DNA of 64,000 bases from Pseudomonas sp. MPC6 (GCF_006094435.1 NZ_CP034783.1:1205001-1269000); one strand, 5' to 3'. Numbered from the stretch's first letter, positions 28,409 through 38,185 are shown. Translations and numbers: made by a program. Notes: generated by a model not told the origin, from the letters alone.

Positions 28409-29560
28409 TTAACGGCCGCCCATGATCGCAATGTAATCCTGGGTCCAGCGGCTATACGGCACGAACTTGCCGCCTTCGGCCTGGGGTGTTTTCCAAAAAG
28501 CCAGGTTGTCGAATTGATCGTAACCATTGGTCGCACAGCCTTGGGCACCCAGCAGCTCACTGGACTTGCAGCCCTCGGCCACCGCGGGCAACGAACCGAA
28601 CCATGCCGCGAGGTCTCCCTGGACTTTCGGTTGCAACGACCAGTCCATCCACTTGTAGGCACAGTTGGGGTGCTTGGCTTGCGCATGCAGCATGGTGGTA
28701 TCCACCCAGCCGGTTGCGCCTTCCTTGGGAATGACGTAAGCGACCGGCTGCTTGTCCGCCACCAACCCATTGACCATGTAGCCCCAGGTGCTGGACGCCA
28801 CGACGCCTTCGTTCTTGACGTCGCTCATCTGCACGGTCGCGTCATGCCAGTAGCGGTGGATCAGGGGCTGTTGCTTGCGCAGCAGGTCCAGTGCCGCCTT
28901 GTATTGCGCTTCGTTGAGCTGGTACGGATCCTTGATCCCCAGTTCCGGCCGTTTCGCCTTGAGGTAGAGCGCCGCGTCGGCGATATAGATCGGACCATCG
29001 TAAGCCTGGACCCGGCCCTTGTTGGACTTGCCGTCTGGCAACGTCTGTTCCTCGAACACCACACTCCAGCTGTCCGGGGCTGTCTTGAATACGTTGGTGT
29101 TGTACATCAACACGTTCGGGCCCCATTGGTACGGGGTGCCGTAGGTCTGTTTATCGACGACGTACCACGGGCCATCCTTGAGGCGAGGGTCAATGTTCTT
29201 CCAGTTTGGAATCAACGCCGTGTTGATCGGCTGCACCCGTTTTCCGGCGACCAGGCGCAGGGAAGCATCACCCGACGCGGTGACCAGGTCGTAACCGCCC
29301 TTGGTCATCAAACTGACCATCTCGTCGGACGTAGCGGCCGTCTTGACGTTGACCTTGCACCCGGTTTCCTTCTCGAAACCGGTCACCCAGTCGTAAGCCT
29401 TGTCGCTCTCGCCACGTTCGATGTAGCCAGGCCAGGCGACGATATCCAGCTGGCCTTCGCCGGTACCGACGGCCTTCAGCGGTTCGGCCGCCTGGATGCT
29501 GGCACTGGTCAGCAGCGCGGTGGTGATTGCACTGAGCAGTGCGGTCTTGTGCACGAACAT
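28409..29560 (-). CDS. ydcS: Periplasmic polyamine-type substrate-binding protein, YdcS-like
   Basis: This 383-residue binding protein has a clear signal peptide (AITTALLTSASIQA-AEP). The mature PotD/YdcS fold shows 'LDIVAWPGYIERGESD', 'GCKVNVKTAATSDEMVSLM' and 'DLVTASGDASLRLVAG' (quoted in parts). As first gene of the cluster it would capture the substrate (putrescine or a related amine). E. coli YdcS was also reported to have a polyhydroxybutyrate-related activity. AGAAGAGGGA precedes the start. No regulator gene lies next to the cluster. Confidence 0.9.
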   Translation of the reverse strand: MFVHKTALLSAITTALLTSASIQAAEPLKAVGTGEGQLDIVAWPGYIERGESDKAYDWVTGFEKETGCKVNVKTAATSDEMVSLMTKGGYDLVTASGDASLRLVAGKRVQPINTALIPNWKNIDPRLKDGPWYVVDKQTYGTPYQWGPNVLMYNTNVFKTAPDSWSVVFEEQTLPDGKSNKGRVQAYDGPIYIADAALYLKAKRPELGIKDPYQLNEAQYKAALDLLRKQQPLIHRYWHDATVQMSDVKNEGVVASSTWGYMVNGLVADKQPVAYVIPKEGATGWVDTTMLHAQAKHPNCAYKWMDWSLQPKVQGDLAAWFGSLPAVAEGCKSSELLGAQGCATNGYDQFDNLAFWKTPQAEGGKFVPYSRWTQDYIAIMGGR

Positions 29561-29837
29561 GGTGTATCCCTCTTCTTTAATTATGGTCGGGGCCGTTTCT
29601 GAACGTGGGAAGCAATGCCGGTACGGCTAATTGTTAGCGTAGTGCGCTTTTATCAATGCGGTCCGTGGCGAGCTGGATTGCCGCGCAGCACTTCGGCCCT
29701 GCGGCGACTCGCCGGTGCGCTTGAGGCCGCCATGGATCAAGCAACATCTGGAAGCACTCTCGCGGACGGATCTGGGGCACTTTCGATCTAGTCTGGTGGC
29801 CTTATTGATCCGGATAAGCCCTTTTTGGAGGCGGAAC

Positions 29838-30560
29838 ATGAACACCCGTGGATTGCTCGATCAGCTACTCAAGTCCGGTCAGGACCTGTTGCAGAAAAAG
29901 AACGGCGGGTCGCAGAACAAATCGTCTGCCGGTGGGCTGGGCGGTCTGCTCGGCGGTGCCGGTGGTTCGGGCGGCCTGGGCGGCATGCTCTCCGGCGCTG
30001 GCGGTGGCGCCCTGGCGGCTGGGGCCATGGGCCTGCTGCTGGGTAACAAAAAGGTGCGCAACGTCGGCGGCAAGGTCGCGATCTACGGCGGCCTGGCGGC
30101 ACTGGGCGTGATTGCCTACAAGGCGTATGGCAATTGGCAGGCCCAGCAGGGCACGGCACCGACCACGGAACCCCAAACCATCGACCGCTTGCCGGCTGCC
30201 CAGGTCGAGCAGCACAGCCAGGCGATCCTCAAGGCACTGGTGGCGGCGGCCAAGGCTGACGGCCACGTCGATGCACGGGAACGCGAATTGATCGAAGGCG
30301 AGTTCACCAAACTCGACAACGATCAGGAACTGCAGCACTGGCTGCACGCCGAACTCAACAAGCCCCTGGACCCCGCCGACGTCGCACGCGCCGCCAGTAC
30401 CCCGGAAATGGCCGCCGAGATGTACATCGCCAGTGTGATGCTGGTGGACGAGGAGAACTTCATGGAGAAGTCCTACCTGGATGAACTGGCGCGTCAGCTG
30501 AAGCTCGATCCGGGGTTGAAGGCCGAGCTGGAGAAGCAGGTGCGCCAGGCTTCGATGTAG
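29838..30560 (+). CDS. DUF533 / TerB-like inner-membrane protein (YebE family)
   Basis: The protein has 240 residues. The N-terminal third is a glycine-rich low-complexity tract (GGLGGLLGGAGGSGGLGGML) that leads into hydrophobic segments ('LAAGAMGLLLGN', 'YGGLAALGVIAYKAYG'). The C-terminal 100 residues form an acidic helical domain ('ALVAAAKADGHVDARERELIEGE') like the tellurite-resistance TerB fold, fitting DUF533. E. coli YebE is a Cpx-regulated envelope-stress protein of unknown action. GGAGG lies 7 bases before the ATG at 29838. It stands alone between ydcS (divergent) and wspA. Confidence 0.88.
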   Translation: MNTRGLLDQLLKSGQDLLQKKNGGSQNKSSAGGLGGLLGGAGGSGGLGGMLSGAGGGALAAGAMGLLLGNKKVRNVGGKVAIYGGLAALGVIAYKAYGNWQAQQGTAPTTEPQTIDRLPAAQVEQHSQAILKALVAAAKADGHVDARERELIEGEFTKLDNDQELQHWLHAELNKPLDPADVARAASTPEMAAEMYIASVMLVDEENFMEKSYLDELARQLKLDPGLKAELEKQVRQASM

Positions 30561-30582
30561 TAGCCGGCCTGGCGAAAGGCCC

Positions 30583-30669
30583 CTGTAGGAGCTGGCTTGC
30601 CAGCGAAGGGGCCCTCACGTCTTGCATCGCTCTCTAGGTCCCCTTCGCTGGCAAGCCAGCTCCTACAGG
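30583..30669. repeat. REP inverted pair (TAGGAGCTGGCTTGCCAGC type)
   Basis: CTGTAGGAGCTGGCTTGCCA and its inverted copy flank a 38-base spacer, upstream of wspA. Confidence 0.85.
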
Positions 30670-30795
30670 GGGGGATTCTCAGTCCTCCCATATCCTCGAC
30701 TTTCCAATTTGGGACCTGCCACGAATCTGTTTTAAAAATGAAACACCACCCTCGGCTATACTCCGCAGCATTTGGAAATACCTCGAGGACTGACT

Positions 30796-32418
30796 GTGAA
30801 GAACTGGACGTTGCGCCAACGGATCTTGGCGAGCTTTGCGGTAATTATCGCCATCATGTTGCTGATGGTCGTCGTCTCATATTCCCGGCTGTTGAAGATC
30901 GAGGCCAGCGAAGCCAGTGTTCGAGAAGACGCACTTCCCGGGGTGTATTACAGCTCGATGATTCGTGGCGCCTGGTCCGACAGCTATCTGCGGATCCAGG
31001 AAATGCTCGGTTTGAAAGAGGGACAGGGCATCAGCGCCGAGGATGCCGCCGACTTCAAATCGTTCGAGTCTCGTCTGCAAGAACAGATAGGTAACTATCG
31101 CGGTACTGTCACTACGGATGAAGACAAGGTTGAGTTCGCCGCCTTTGAAAAACACAACGAGCATTACCACAAGGTCCTGGCGGCGGTGCTCGACTTGCAT
31201 CAGCGCAATGAGGAAACGCAAGCCATCAAGCTGTTCAACGAACAGCTCACCCCTATCTGGACAGCGGGGCGCGTGAAGCTCAATGACATCCTGCGCGAAA
31301 ACAAGGCCGTGGCGGACCAGGCCGTCATCGCCATTGACGACGCGGTGTTCACCGCAAAAATCATCATGGGCATCTCCCTGCTGGTTGCGGTATTGGCCGC
31401 CGGCCTCTGCGGCCTGCTGTTGATGCGCGCCATCATGGCACCGATGAACCGGATCGTTGAAATACTCGAAATCATGCGCACCGGTGACCTCAGCCGTCGC
31501 CTGGACCTCGCCCGCAAGGACGAATTCGGCGCGGTGGAAACCGGCTTCAATGACATGATGGCCGAGCTGACGTCCCTGGTGTCCCAGGCCCAGCGCTCGT
31601 CGGTGCAGGTCACCACCTCGGTGACCGAGATCGCCGCCACCTCCAAGCAACAGCAAGCCACTGCCACCGAAACCGCCGCCACCACCACGGAGATCGGTGC
31701 AACGTCCCGCGAGATCGCCGCCACGTCCCGCGACCTGGTGCGCACCATGACCGAAGTCTCCACCGCCGCCGATCAGGCCTCGGTGCTGGCCGGTTCCGGG
31801 CAACAAGGCCTGGCGCGGATGGAAGAGACCATGCACTCGGTCATGGGCGCCGCGGATCTGGTCAACGCCAAGCTGGCGATCCTCAACGAGAAGGCCGGCA
31901 ACATCAATCAAGTGGTGGTGACCATCGTCAAGGTGGCCGACCAGACCAACCTGTTGTCGCTGAACGCCGCCATCGAAGCGGAAAAGGCCGGTGAATACGG
32001 CCGCGGGTTTGCCGTGGTGGCGACCGAAGTGCGCCGTCTGGCGGACCAGACCGCCGTCGCCACGTACGACATCGAACAGATGGTGCGCGAGATCCAGTCG
32101 GCCGTGTCGGCCGGGGTCATGGGCATGGACAAGTTTTCCGAAGAAGTGCGCCGCGGCATGTCCGAGGTGCAGCAGGTCGGCGAACAGCTGTCGCAGATCA
32201 TCCATCAGGTCCAGGCGCTGGCGCCACGGGTGTTGATGGTCAACGAAGGCATGCAGGCCCAGGCCACCGGCGCCGAGCAGATCAACCATGCGTTGGTTCA
32301 GCTGGGCGATGCCAGCAGCCAGACCGTCGAGTCCCTGCGCCAGGCCAGTTTCGCCATCGACGAACTGAGCCAGGTCGCTGTAGGGCTGCGTGGCGGCGTT
32401 TCGCGATTCAAAGTCTGA
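30796..32418 (+). CDS. wspA: Methyl-accepting chemotaxis receptor WspA
   Basis: WspA is the membrane receptor of the Wsp surface-sensing pathway. The 540 residues hold TM1 (about 11-30), a four-helix periplasmic sensor (31-187), TM2 (about 188-210), HAMP (about 211-263), and a long coiled-coil signalling domain with tip 'ADQTNLLSLNAAIEAEKAGE' near 380-400. The GTG at 30796 gives the usual MKNWTLRQRI start. Its stop overlaps the wspB start (TGATG). Mutations in WspA of P. fluorescens can lock the system on and give wrinkly-spreader colonies. Confidence 0.95.
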   Translation: MKNWTLRQRILASFAVIIAIMLLMVVVSYSRLLKIEASEASVREDALPGVYYSSMIRGAWSDSYLRIQEMLGLKEGQGISAEDAADFKSFESRLQEQIGNYRGTVTTDEDKVEFAAFEKHNEHYHKVLAAVLDLHQRNEETQAIKLFNEQLTPIWTAGRVKLNDILRENKAVADQAVIAIDDAVFTAKIIMGISLLVAVLAAGLCGLLLMRAIMAPMNRIVEILEIMRTGDLSRRLDLARKDEFGAVETGFNDMMAELTSLVSQAQRSSVQVTTSVTEIAATSKQQQATATETAATTTEIGATSREIAATSRDLVRTMTEVSTAADQASVLAGSGQQGLARMEETMHSVMGAADLVNAKLAILNEKAGNINQVVVTIVKVADQTNLLSLNAAIEAEKAGEYGRGFAVVATEVRRLADQTAVATYDIEQMVREIQSAVSAGVMGMDKFSEEVRRGMSEVQQVGEQLSQIIHQVQALAPRVLMVNEGMQAQATGAEQINHALVQLGDASSQTVESLRQASFAIDELSQVAVGLRGGVSRFKV

Positions 32419-32954
32419 TGAGCGAACTCACGGTCAAGCGCGCCGCCGTGAAACCGGCGATGCACGCGTTGTTCCTGGTGTTCCGCATCGGTAACGAGCG
32501 CTATGCCTTGCAGGCCATCGAGGTGGTGGAAGTGCTGCCGCGCCTGCCGTTGAAATCGATTGCCAAGGCACCGGCCTGGGTGGCCGGGGTGTTCGCCTAT
32601 CGCGGCTCGGTCGTGCCGGTGATCGACCTCAGTGCGCTGACGTACGGTACACCGGCCCAGGCGCGCACCAGCACCCGACTGGTCCTGGTCAATTACCGTC
32701 CGGGTGAGACCCGCCAGGCGCAAGTGCTCGGGCTGGTTCTGGAACAGGCCACCGACACGTTGCGCTGTAACCCGGCAGATTTTCAGCCCTATGGCCTGGA
32801 TAATCGCCAGGCCCCCTACCTCGGGCCTGTGCGTGAAGACGCGCAAGGGCTGCTGCAATGGGTCCGGGTCGCGGACCTGTTGAGCGAACAGGTCCGCGCG
32901 CTGCTGTTTCCGTCACCGCCGCTGGCCCCGGCGCTGCTTGAGGCGCGCCCATGA
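32418..32954 (+). CDS. wspB: CheW-like coupling protein WspB
   Basis: This 178-residue single CheW domain begins 'HALFLVFRIGNERYALQAIEVVEVLP' (quoted in parts) and has 'VAGVFAYRGSVVPVIDLS', the SH3-like CheW core. It would link WspA to the kinase WspE. It overlaps wspA by one base and wspC by four (ATGA), so expression is tightly coupled. Confidence 0.94.
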   Translation: MSELTVKRAAVKPAMHALFLVFRIGNERYALQAIEVVEVLPRLPLKSIAKAPAWVAGVFAYRGSVVPVIDLSALTYGTPAQARTSTRLVLVNYRPGETRQAQVLGLVLEQATDTLRCNPADFQPYGLDNRQAPYLGPVREDAQGLLQWVRVADLLSEQVRALLFPSPPLAPALLEARP

Positions 32955-34216
32955 GCAGTGATCAACGGTTCTTCGATTTCCTCAAGGAACGCATCGGCCT
33001 CGACGTGACCTCGGTGGGCCCGGCCATCATCGAGCGTGCGGTGCGCCAACGCAGCGCAGCCTCCGGAGCGGCGTCGGCCGATGAGTACTGGCACGTCCTG
33101 CAAGGCTCGCGGGATGAACAGCAGGCGCTGATCGAAGCGGTGATCGTTCCCGAAACCTGGTTTTTTCGGTATCCGGAATCGTTCGTCACGCTGGCGAAAC
33201 TGGCCGCCAAGCGTCTGGCCGACATCAACCACAGGCGTGCCCTGCGGATCCTCAGCCTGCCGTGTTCCACTGGTGAAGAACCCTATTCCATTGCCATGGC
33301 GCTGCTCGATGCCGGGTTGCAGCCGCATCAGTTCAAGGTCGATGGCATGGATGTCAGCCCGTTGTCGGTGGAAAAAGCCAAGCGTGCGCGGTATGGCAAA
33401 AACTCATTTCGAGGTCAGGACATCGAGTTTCGCGACCGGCATTTCACTGCCGAAAACGACGGCTATCGCCTCGACGAGCGAGTGCTAGAACAAGTGCGGC
33501 TGGAGGTCGGCAACGTGCTCGATCCAGCCCTGGCCAATGAGCCGCCCTATGACTTCGTGTTCTGCCGCAACCTGTTGATCTATTTTGACCAGTCGACCCA
33601 ACAGCAAGTGTTCGAAGTGCTCAAGCAGCTGACCCAGGTTGACGGCGTGCTGTTCATCGGCCCTGCGGAGGGCAGTTTGCTGGGGCGTTTCGGCATGCGC
33701 TCGATCGGCGTTCCGCAGTCCTTTGCGTTCAGTCGCCAGCATGCGCCGCCGCCGGCGACAGCGACGTTCGTGCCAACCCCGCTTCCCGTACGCCAACCGG
33801 TGCGCAGTGTGATGCCACCGCCCATTCGCAGCCGCCCGTTCGCAACGGTGGCGCCGCTACCGGTCATGGCCAGAACGACCAACCCGGAGGCTGCCGTACT
33901 GCTGGCGAACATCGCCGCACTGGCCAACGAAGGCAAAAGTGCCGAGGCCCGCGCTGCCTGTGACAGCTATTTGCGCAGTCACGAGCCGGTAGCCCAGGTG
34001 TTTTATTGGCTGGGGTTGCTCAGCGACGTCGCCGGCAGTGCCCTCCAGGCGCAGGGGTTTTACCGCAAGGCGTTGTACCTCGAACCGCAACACCCCGACG
34101 CGTTGATGCACCTGGCCGCCTTGCTGCAATCCCAGGGCGACACGGCGGGTGCCAGGCGATTGCAGGCCCGCGCCGCCCGTAGCGAGCGCGCCGCTGACAG
34201 TGAGCGTAAACGATGA
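32951..34216 (+). CDS. wspC: CheR-type methyltransferase with TPR tail, WspC
   Basis: WspC transfers methyl groups from SAM to glutamates of WspA. In its 421 residues the CheR domain (1-270) has the SAM motif LSLPCSTGEEPYSIA (from residue 101) and 'FCRNLLIYFD'. A proline-rich linker (about 275-310) leads to a C-terminal TPR-like segment ('VAQVFYWLGLLSDVAGSA', 'LYLEPQHPDALMHLAALL'), typical of WspC and absent from enteric CheR. It overlaps both neighbours by four bases. Confidence 0.95.
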   Translation: MSSDQRFFDFLKERIGLDVTSVGPAIIERAVRQRSAASGAASADEYWHVLQGSRDEQQALIEAVIVPETWFFRYPESFVTLAKLAAKRLADINHRRALRILSLPCSTGEEPYSIAMALLDAGLQPHQFKVDGMDVSPLSVEKAKRARYGKNSFRGQDIEFRDRHFTAENDGYRLDERVLEQVRLEVGNVLDPALANEPPYDFVFCRNLLIYFDQSTQQQVFEVLKQLTQVDGVLFIGPAEGSLLGRFGMRSIGVPQSFAFSRQHAPPPATATFVPTPLPVRQPVRSVMPPPIRSRPFATVAPLPVMARTTNPEAAVLLANIAALANEGKSAEARAACDSYLRSHEPVAQVFYWLGLLSDVAGSALQAQGFYRKALYLEPQHPDALMHLAALLQSQGDTAGARRLQARAARSERAADSERKR

Positions 34217-34884
34217 CCGCTAGCCTCACCCATGAAGATGCCCAGGCCATCGACGACTGCTGGAACCGCATCGGTGTCCACGGCGACAAGTCCTGTCCGC
34301 TGCTGAGCGAGCACATTCACTGCCGCAACTGTGCGGTGTATTCGGCTGCCGCGACGCGCCTGCTCGACCGCTATGCATTGCAGCAGGATGATCGCGGGCC
34401 AGTGTCGACAGCGGTCGAGAGCGACGTGCAAACCCGTTCGCTATTGATGTTCCGTCTTGGCGAGGAATGGTTGGGCCTGGCCACCCGCAGTCTGGTGGAA
34501 GTGGCGCCGCTGCAAGCGATCCACTCGTTGCCGCACCAGCGCTCCCGGGCCTTGCTCGGTGTGGCGAACGTGCGCGGTGCCTTGGTGGCATGCCTGTCCC
34601 TGGTCGAACTGCTCGGCCTCGACGGGACGGCTGGCGTGGCGTCGGGCGCGCGGGTCATGCCGCGGATGCTGATCATCGCCGCCCACGGCGGGCCGGTGGT
34701 GGTGCCGGTGGACGAGGTGGACGGGATCCATGCCATCGACGAGCGCATCCTCGAGGCGGCGTCCCGATCCGGCACCCAGGCCAGCGCGAAGTACACCCGT
34801 GGCGTATTGCCATTCAACGGGCGCAGCCTGCGTTGGCTGGATGAAGAACAACTGCTGTCCGCCGTGACCCGGAGCCTTACATGA
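34213..34884 (+). CDS. wspD: CheW-like coupling protein WspD
   Basis: The second CheW-type coupler has 223 residues. An N-terminal extension with a cysteine cluster ('CWNRIGVHGDKSCPLLSEHIHCRNCAVYS', quoted for C20, C31, C40 and C43 region; counts approximate) precedes the CheW domain ('LLMFRLGEEWLGLATRSLVEVAP', 'LLGVANVRGALVACLSL'). The cysteines might bind a metal; this is inference. The usual role is parallel to WspB in placing WspA arrays. It has ATGA overlaps with wspC and wspE. Confidence 0.93.
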   Translation: MTASLTHEDAQAIDDCWNRIGVHGDKSCPLLSEHIHCRNCAVYSAAATRLLDRYALQQDDRGPVSTAVESDVQTRSLLMFRLGEEWLGLATRSLVEVAPLQAIHSLPHQRSRALLGVANVRGALVACLSLVELLGLDGTAGVASGARVMPRMLIIAAHGGPVVVPVDEVDGIHAIDERILEAASRSGTQASAKYTRGVLPFNGRSLRWLDEEQLLSAVTRSLT

Positions 34885-37178
34885 CCCCAGAGCAGTTGCG
34901 CGACTCCTCTTTGCTGGAGCTGTTCAGCCTCGAAGCCGAAGCCCAGACCCAAGTGCTGAGCGCAGGTTTATTGGCGCTGGAGCGCGATCCGACCCAGGCC
35001 GACCATCTCGAATCGTGCATGCGCGCGGCGCATTCGCTCAAGGGCGCCGCGCGGATCGTCGGAGTCGATGCCGGCGTCAGCGTGGCGCATGTGATGGAAG
35101 ATTGCCTGGTCAGCGCTCAGGAAGGGCGCCTGTACCTGCGCCCCGAGCACATCGATGCGTTACTGCAAGGCACCGATCTGCTGATGCGCATCGCAACGCC
35201 CGACAACAATCCGGGCCCTGCGGATATCGAGGCCTATGTCGCCTTGATGGCTCGATTGCTGGATCCGCTGGCGCTAGCCGCGCCGATCAGCACCCCCATC
35301 GCGCCGTTCATGGCCGCGGATTTGCTGCAAGCCACCGGGGTTGAGCTGTCGATGCCGGAGCTGGAAGTCGAACCGCCACCCGGTGCACCCGTCGAGCCAG
35401 CGCCCAGGGCCAGACGCTCCACCGATAGCGGTGAGCGAGTCCTGCGGGTCACTGCCGAGCGTTTGAACAGCCTGCTCGACCTGTCGAGCAAATCCCTGGT
35501 GGAAACCCTGCGGCTCAAGCCGCACCTGGCCACCATGCAACGGCTCAAGCGCCTGCAGAACAATGGCCTGCGGGCCCTGGAAAATCTCAACGTCCATCTC
35601 AAGGAGCATGCCTTGAGCCTGGAGGCCCGGGAAGCCCTCGACGATGCCCGTCGGCTGTTGGCCGAATCCCAGCGAATGCTGGTGGAAAAGAACGCCGAAC
35701 TGGATGAGTTCGCCTGGCACGCCGGTCAACGGGCGCAAGTGCTGTACGACACGGCGTTGGCGTGTCGCATGCGCCCGTTTGCCGACGTGTTGACCGGGCA
35801 AGTGCGGATGGTCCGCGACCTTGGCCGTAGCCTGGGCAAGCAGGTGCGACTGGAGATCGAGGGCGAGAAAACCCAGGTCGATCGCGACGTCCTGGAAAAA
35901 CTCGAAGCGCCGCTGACGCACCTGCTGCGCAACGCCGTGGACCATGGCATCGAATCCCCGGAGCAACGGCTGCTGGCCGGCAAGCCGGCTGAAGGCTTGA
36001 TCCGCTTGCGTGTCTCGCATCAGGCCGGCCTGCTGGTGTTGCAGTTGAGCGATGACGGCAACGGTGTCGATCTGGAACAGGTCCGCCGCAGCATCATCGA
36101 GCGGCAGTTGTCCCCGGCTGAAACGGCTGCGCAGTTGAGCGAAGAGGAGCTGTTGACGTTCTTGTTTCTGCCGGGCTTCAGCTTGCGGGACACGGTCACC
36201 GAGGTGTCCGGACGCGGGGTCGGACTGGATGCGGTGCAACACATGGTCCGGCAGTTGCGCGGCGCGGTGGTGCTGGAGCAGACGGCGGGCGAGGGCAGCC
36301 ATTTCCATCTCGAAGTGCCGCTGACCCTGTCGGTGGTGCGCAGCCTGGTGGTGGAAGTCGGCGACGAAGCGTATGCGTTTCCACTGGCTCACATCGAGCG
36401 CATGTGCGACCTGGAGCCGGCGGACATCGTCCAGGTCGAGGGCCGTCAGCACTTCTGGCACGAAGGCCGGCATGTCGGGCTGGTCGCCGCCAGCCAGCTA
36501 TTGCAGCGCCCGGTGAGCCAGCACAGTCAGCAGACCCTGAAGGTGGTGGTGATCCGGGAGCGCGAGGCGATCTACGGCGTGGCCGTCGAACGTTTTATCG
36601 GCGAGCGGACGTTGGTGGTGTTGCCGCTGGACGAACGCCTGGGCAAGGTCCAGGACATTTCTGCCGGGGCCTTGCTGGACGACGGTTCGGTGGTGCTGAT
36701 CGTCGACGTCGAAGACATGCTGCGTTCGGTCGACAAACTGCTCAACACCGGGCGTCTGGAGCGAATCTCGCGCCAGGGCAACCAGGTCGTCGAAGCCGCT
36801 CGCAAACGGATCCTGGTGGTCGACGATTCGCTGACCGTTCGCGAGCTGCAACGCAAGTTGCTGCTCAATCGCGGGTATGACGTCGCCGTGGCGGTGGACG
36901 GCATGGACGGCTGGAACGCCCTGCGTTCGGAGGATTTCGATTTGCTGATCACCGACATCGATATGCCGCGCATGGACGGCATCGAACTGGTGTCTTTATT
37001 GCGCCGGGACAATCGCCTGCAATCCCTGCCGGTCATGGTGGTGTCCTATAAGGATCGCGAAGAAGACCGCCGTCGTGGACTGGACGCCGGAGCCGACTAT
37101 TATCTAGCCAAAGCCAGTTTTCATGACGACGCCCTGCTTGATGCAGTGGTGGAGCTCATCGGAGGAGCACGGGCATGA
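34881..37178 (+). CDS. wspE: Hybrid CheA/CheY kinase WspE
   Basis: WspE is a histidine kinase that phosphorylates WspR and WspF. Its 765 residues start with an Hpt domain with H51 in 'CMRAAHSLKGAARIVG' and a long helical linker. A dimerisation/HATPase region follows, with N-box 'HLLRNAVDHGIESPE' (about 347-361), 'DDGNGVD' (about 391-397) and 'GRGVGLDAV' (about 444-452). A CheW-like domain (about 480-620) and a C-terminal receiver (about 637-765) with phosphoacceptor D692 complete it. All catalytic motifs are intact. It has four-base overlaps on both sides. Confidence 0.96.
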   Translation: MTPEQLRDSSLLELFSLEAEAQTQVLSAGLLALERDPTQADHLESCMRAAHSLKGAARIVGVDAGVSVAHVMEDCLVSAQEGRLYLRPEHIDALLQGTDLLMRIATPDNNPGPADIEAYVALMARLLDPLALAAPISTPIAPFMAADLLQATGVELSMPELEVEPPPGAPVEPAPRARRSTDSGERVLRVTAERLNSLLDLSSKSLVETLRLKPHLATMQRLKRLQNNGLRALENLNVHLKEHALSLEAREALDDARRLLAESQRMLVEKNAELDEFAWHAGQRAQVLYDTALACRMRPFADVLTGQVRMVRDLGRSLGKQVRLEIEGEKTQVDRDVLEKLEAPLTHLLRNAVDHGIESPEQRLLAGKPAEGLIRLRVSHQAGLLVLQLSDDGNGVDLEQVRRSIIERQLSPAETAAQLSEEELLTFLFLPGFSLRDTVTEVSGRGVGLDAVQHMVRQLRGAVVLEQTAGEGSHFHLEVPLTLSVVRSLVVEVGDEAYAFPLAHIERMCDLEPADIVQVEGRQHFWHEGRHVGLVAASQLLQRPVSQHSQQTLKVVVIREREAIYGVAVERFIGERTLVVLPLDERLGKVQDISAGALLDDGSVVLIVDVEDMLRSVDKLLNTGRLERISRQGNQVVEAARKRILVVDDSLTVRELQRKLLLNRGYDVAVAVDGMDGWNALRSEDFDLLITDIDMPRMDGIELVSLLRRDNRLQSLPVMVVSYKDREEDRRRGLDAGADYYLAKASFHDDALLDAVVELIGGARA

Positions 37179-38185
37179 AGATAGCCATCGTCAACGACAT
37201 GCCCATGGCGCTGGAGGCCCTGCGCCGCGCCCTGGCGTTCGAGCCGGCACACGAGGTGGTCTGGGTGGCCGGCAACGGCGCCGAGGCGGTGCAGCGCTGT
37301 GCCGAACTCACCCCGGACCTGATTCTGATGGACCTGATCATGCCGGTGATGGACGGTGTGGAAGCCACCCGGCGCATCATGGCCGAGACCCCTTGCGCGA
37401 TCGTCATCGTCACGGTCGACCGCCAGCAGAATGTGCATCGAGTGTTCGAGGCCATGGGCTACGGCGCGCTGGACGTCGTCGACACGCCGGCACTGGGTGC
37501 GGGTAACGCGCAGGATGCGGCCGCTCCGCTGCTGCGCAAGATCATCAACATTGGCTGGCTGATCGGTGACCGCGGTAATCGAGAGCGAGCGGCCCCGAGC
37601 CTCTTGCGCAGTTCGGCTTCGCGTCAGCGCCTGATCGCCATTGGTTCGTCCGCGGGCGGGCCGGCGGCGCTGGAAGTCTTGCTCAAGGGCCTGCCGCGCA
37701 ACTTTTCGGCAGCGATCGTGCTGGTGCAGCACGTCGACCAGGTATTCGCCGCCGGCATGGCCGAATGGCTGAGCAGCGCCAGCGGCCTGAACGTGCGCCT
37801 GGCCCAGGAAGGCGAACCGCCGCAGCCCGGCACCGTATTACTGGCCGGCACCAACCACCATATCCGCTTGTTGAAAAACGGCACGCTGGCCTACACCGCC
37901 GAACCGGTCAACGAGATCTATCGGCCCTCGATCGATGTGTTTTTCGAGAGCGTCGCCCAGTACTGGAACGGCGATGCCGTAGGTGTTTTGTTAACCGGAA
38001 TGGGACGCGATGGCGCTCAGGGGCTTAAACTCATGCGCCAGCAGGGCTACCTGACCATCGCTCAAGACCAACTCAGCAGTGCGGTGTACGGCATGCCGAA
38101 GGCAGCTGCCGCCATCGACGCTGCCGTGGAAATTCGTCCATTGGACAAGATCGCGCCACGATTGCTGGAAATTTTCAGCAAATGA
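37175..38185 (+). CDS. wspF: CheB-type methylesterase WspF
   Basis: WspF is a receiver plus methylesterase that demethylates WspA and resets the pathway. Loss of WspF leaves WspR active. The 336 residues show receiver D53 ('LILMDLIMPVMDG') and an esterase triad that by count is S159 ('IGSSAGGPAAL'), H186 ('VLVQHVDQ') and D279 ('TGMGRDGAQGL'). No truncation or frameshift is visible, so this strain carries an intact negative arm. Confidence 0.95.
   Translation: MKIAIVNDMPMALEALRRALAFEPAHEVVWVAGNGAEAVQRCAELTPDLILMDLIMPVMDGVEATRRIMAETPCAIVIVTVDRQQNVHRVFEAMGYGALDVVDTPALGAGNAQDAAAPLLRKIINIGWLIGDRGNRERAAPSLLRSSASRQRLIAIGSSAGGPAALEVLLKGLPRNFSAAIVLVQHVDQVFAAGMAEWLSSASGLNVRLAQEGEPPQPGTVLLAGTNHHIRLLKNGTLAYTAEPVNEIYRPSIDVFFESVAQYWNGDAVGVLLTGMGRDGAQGLKLMRQQGYLTIAQDQLSSAVYGMPKAAAAIDAAVEIRPLDKIAPRLLEIFSK

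Noticed and set aside
27725..29602. 625-codon open frame antisense across ydcT and ydcS
   Set aside because: It runs over two genes, a REP pair and their gap without respecting any boundary. The antisense genes have full domain evidence.
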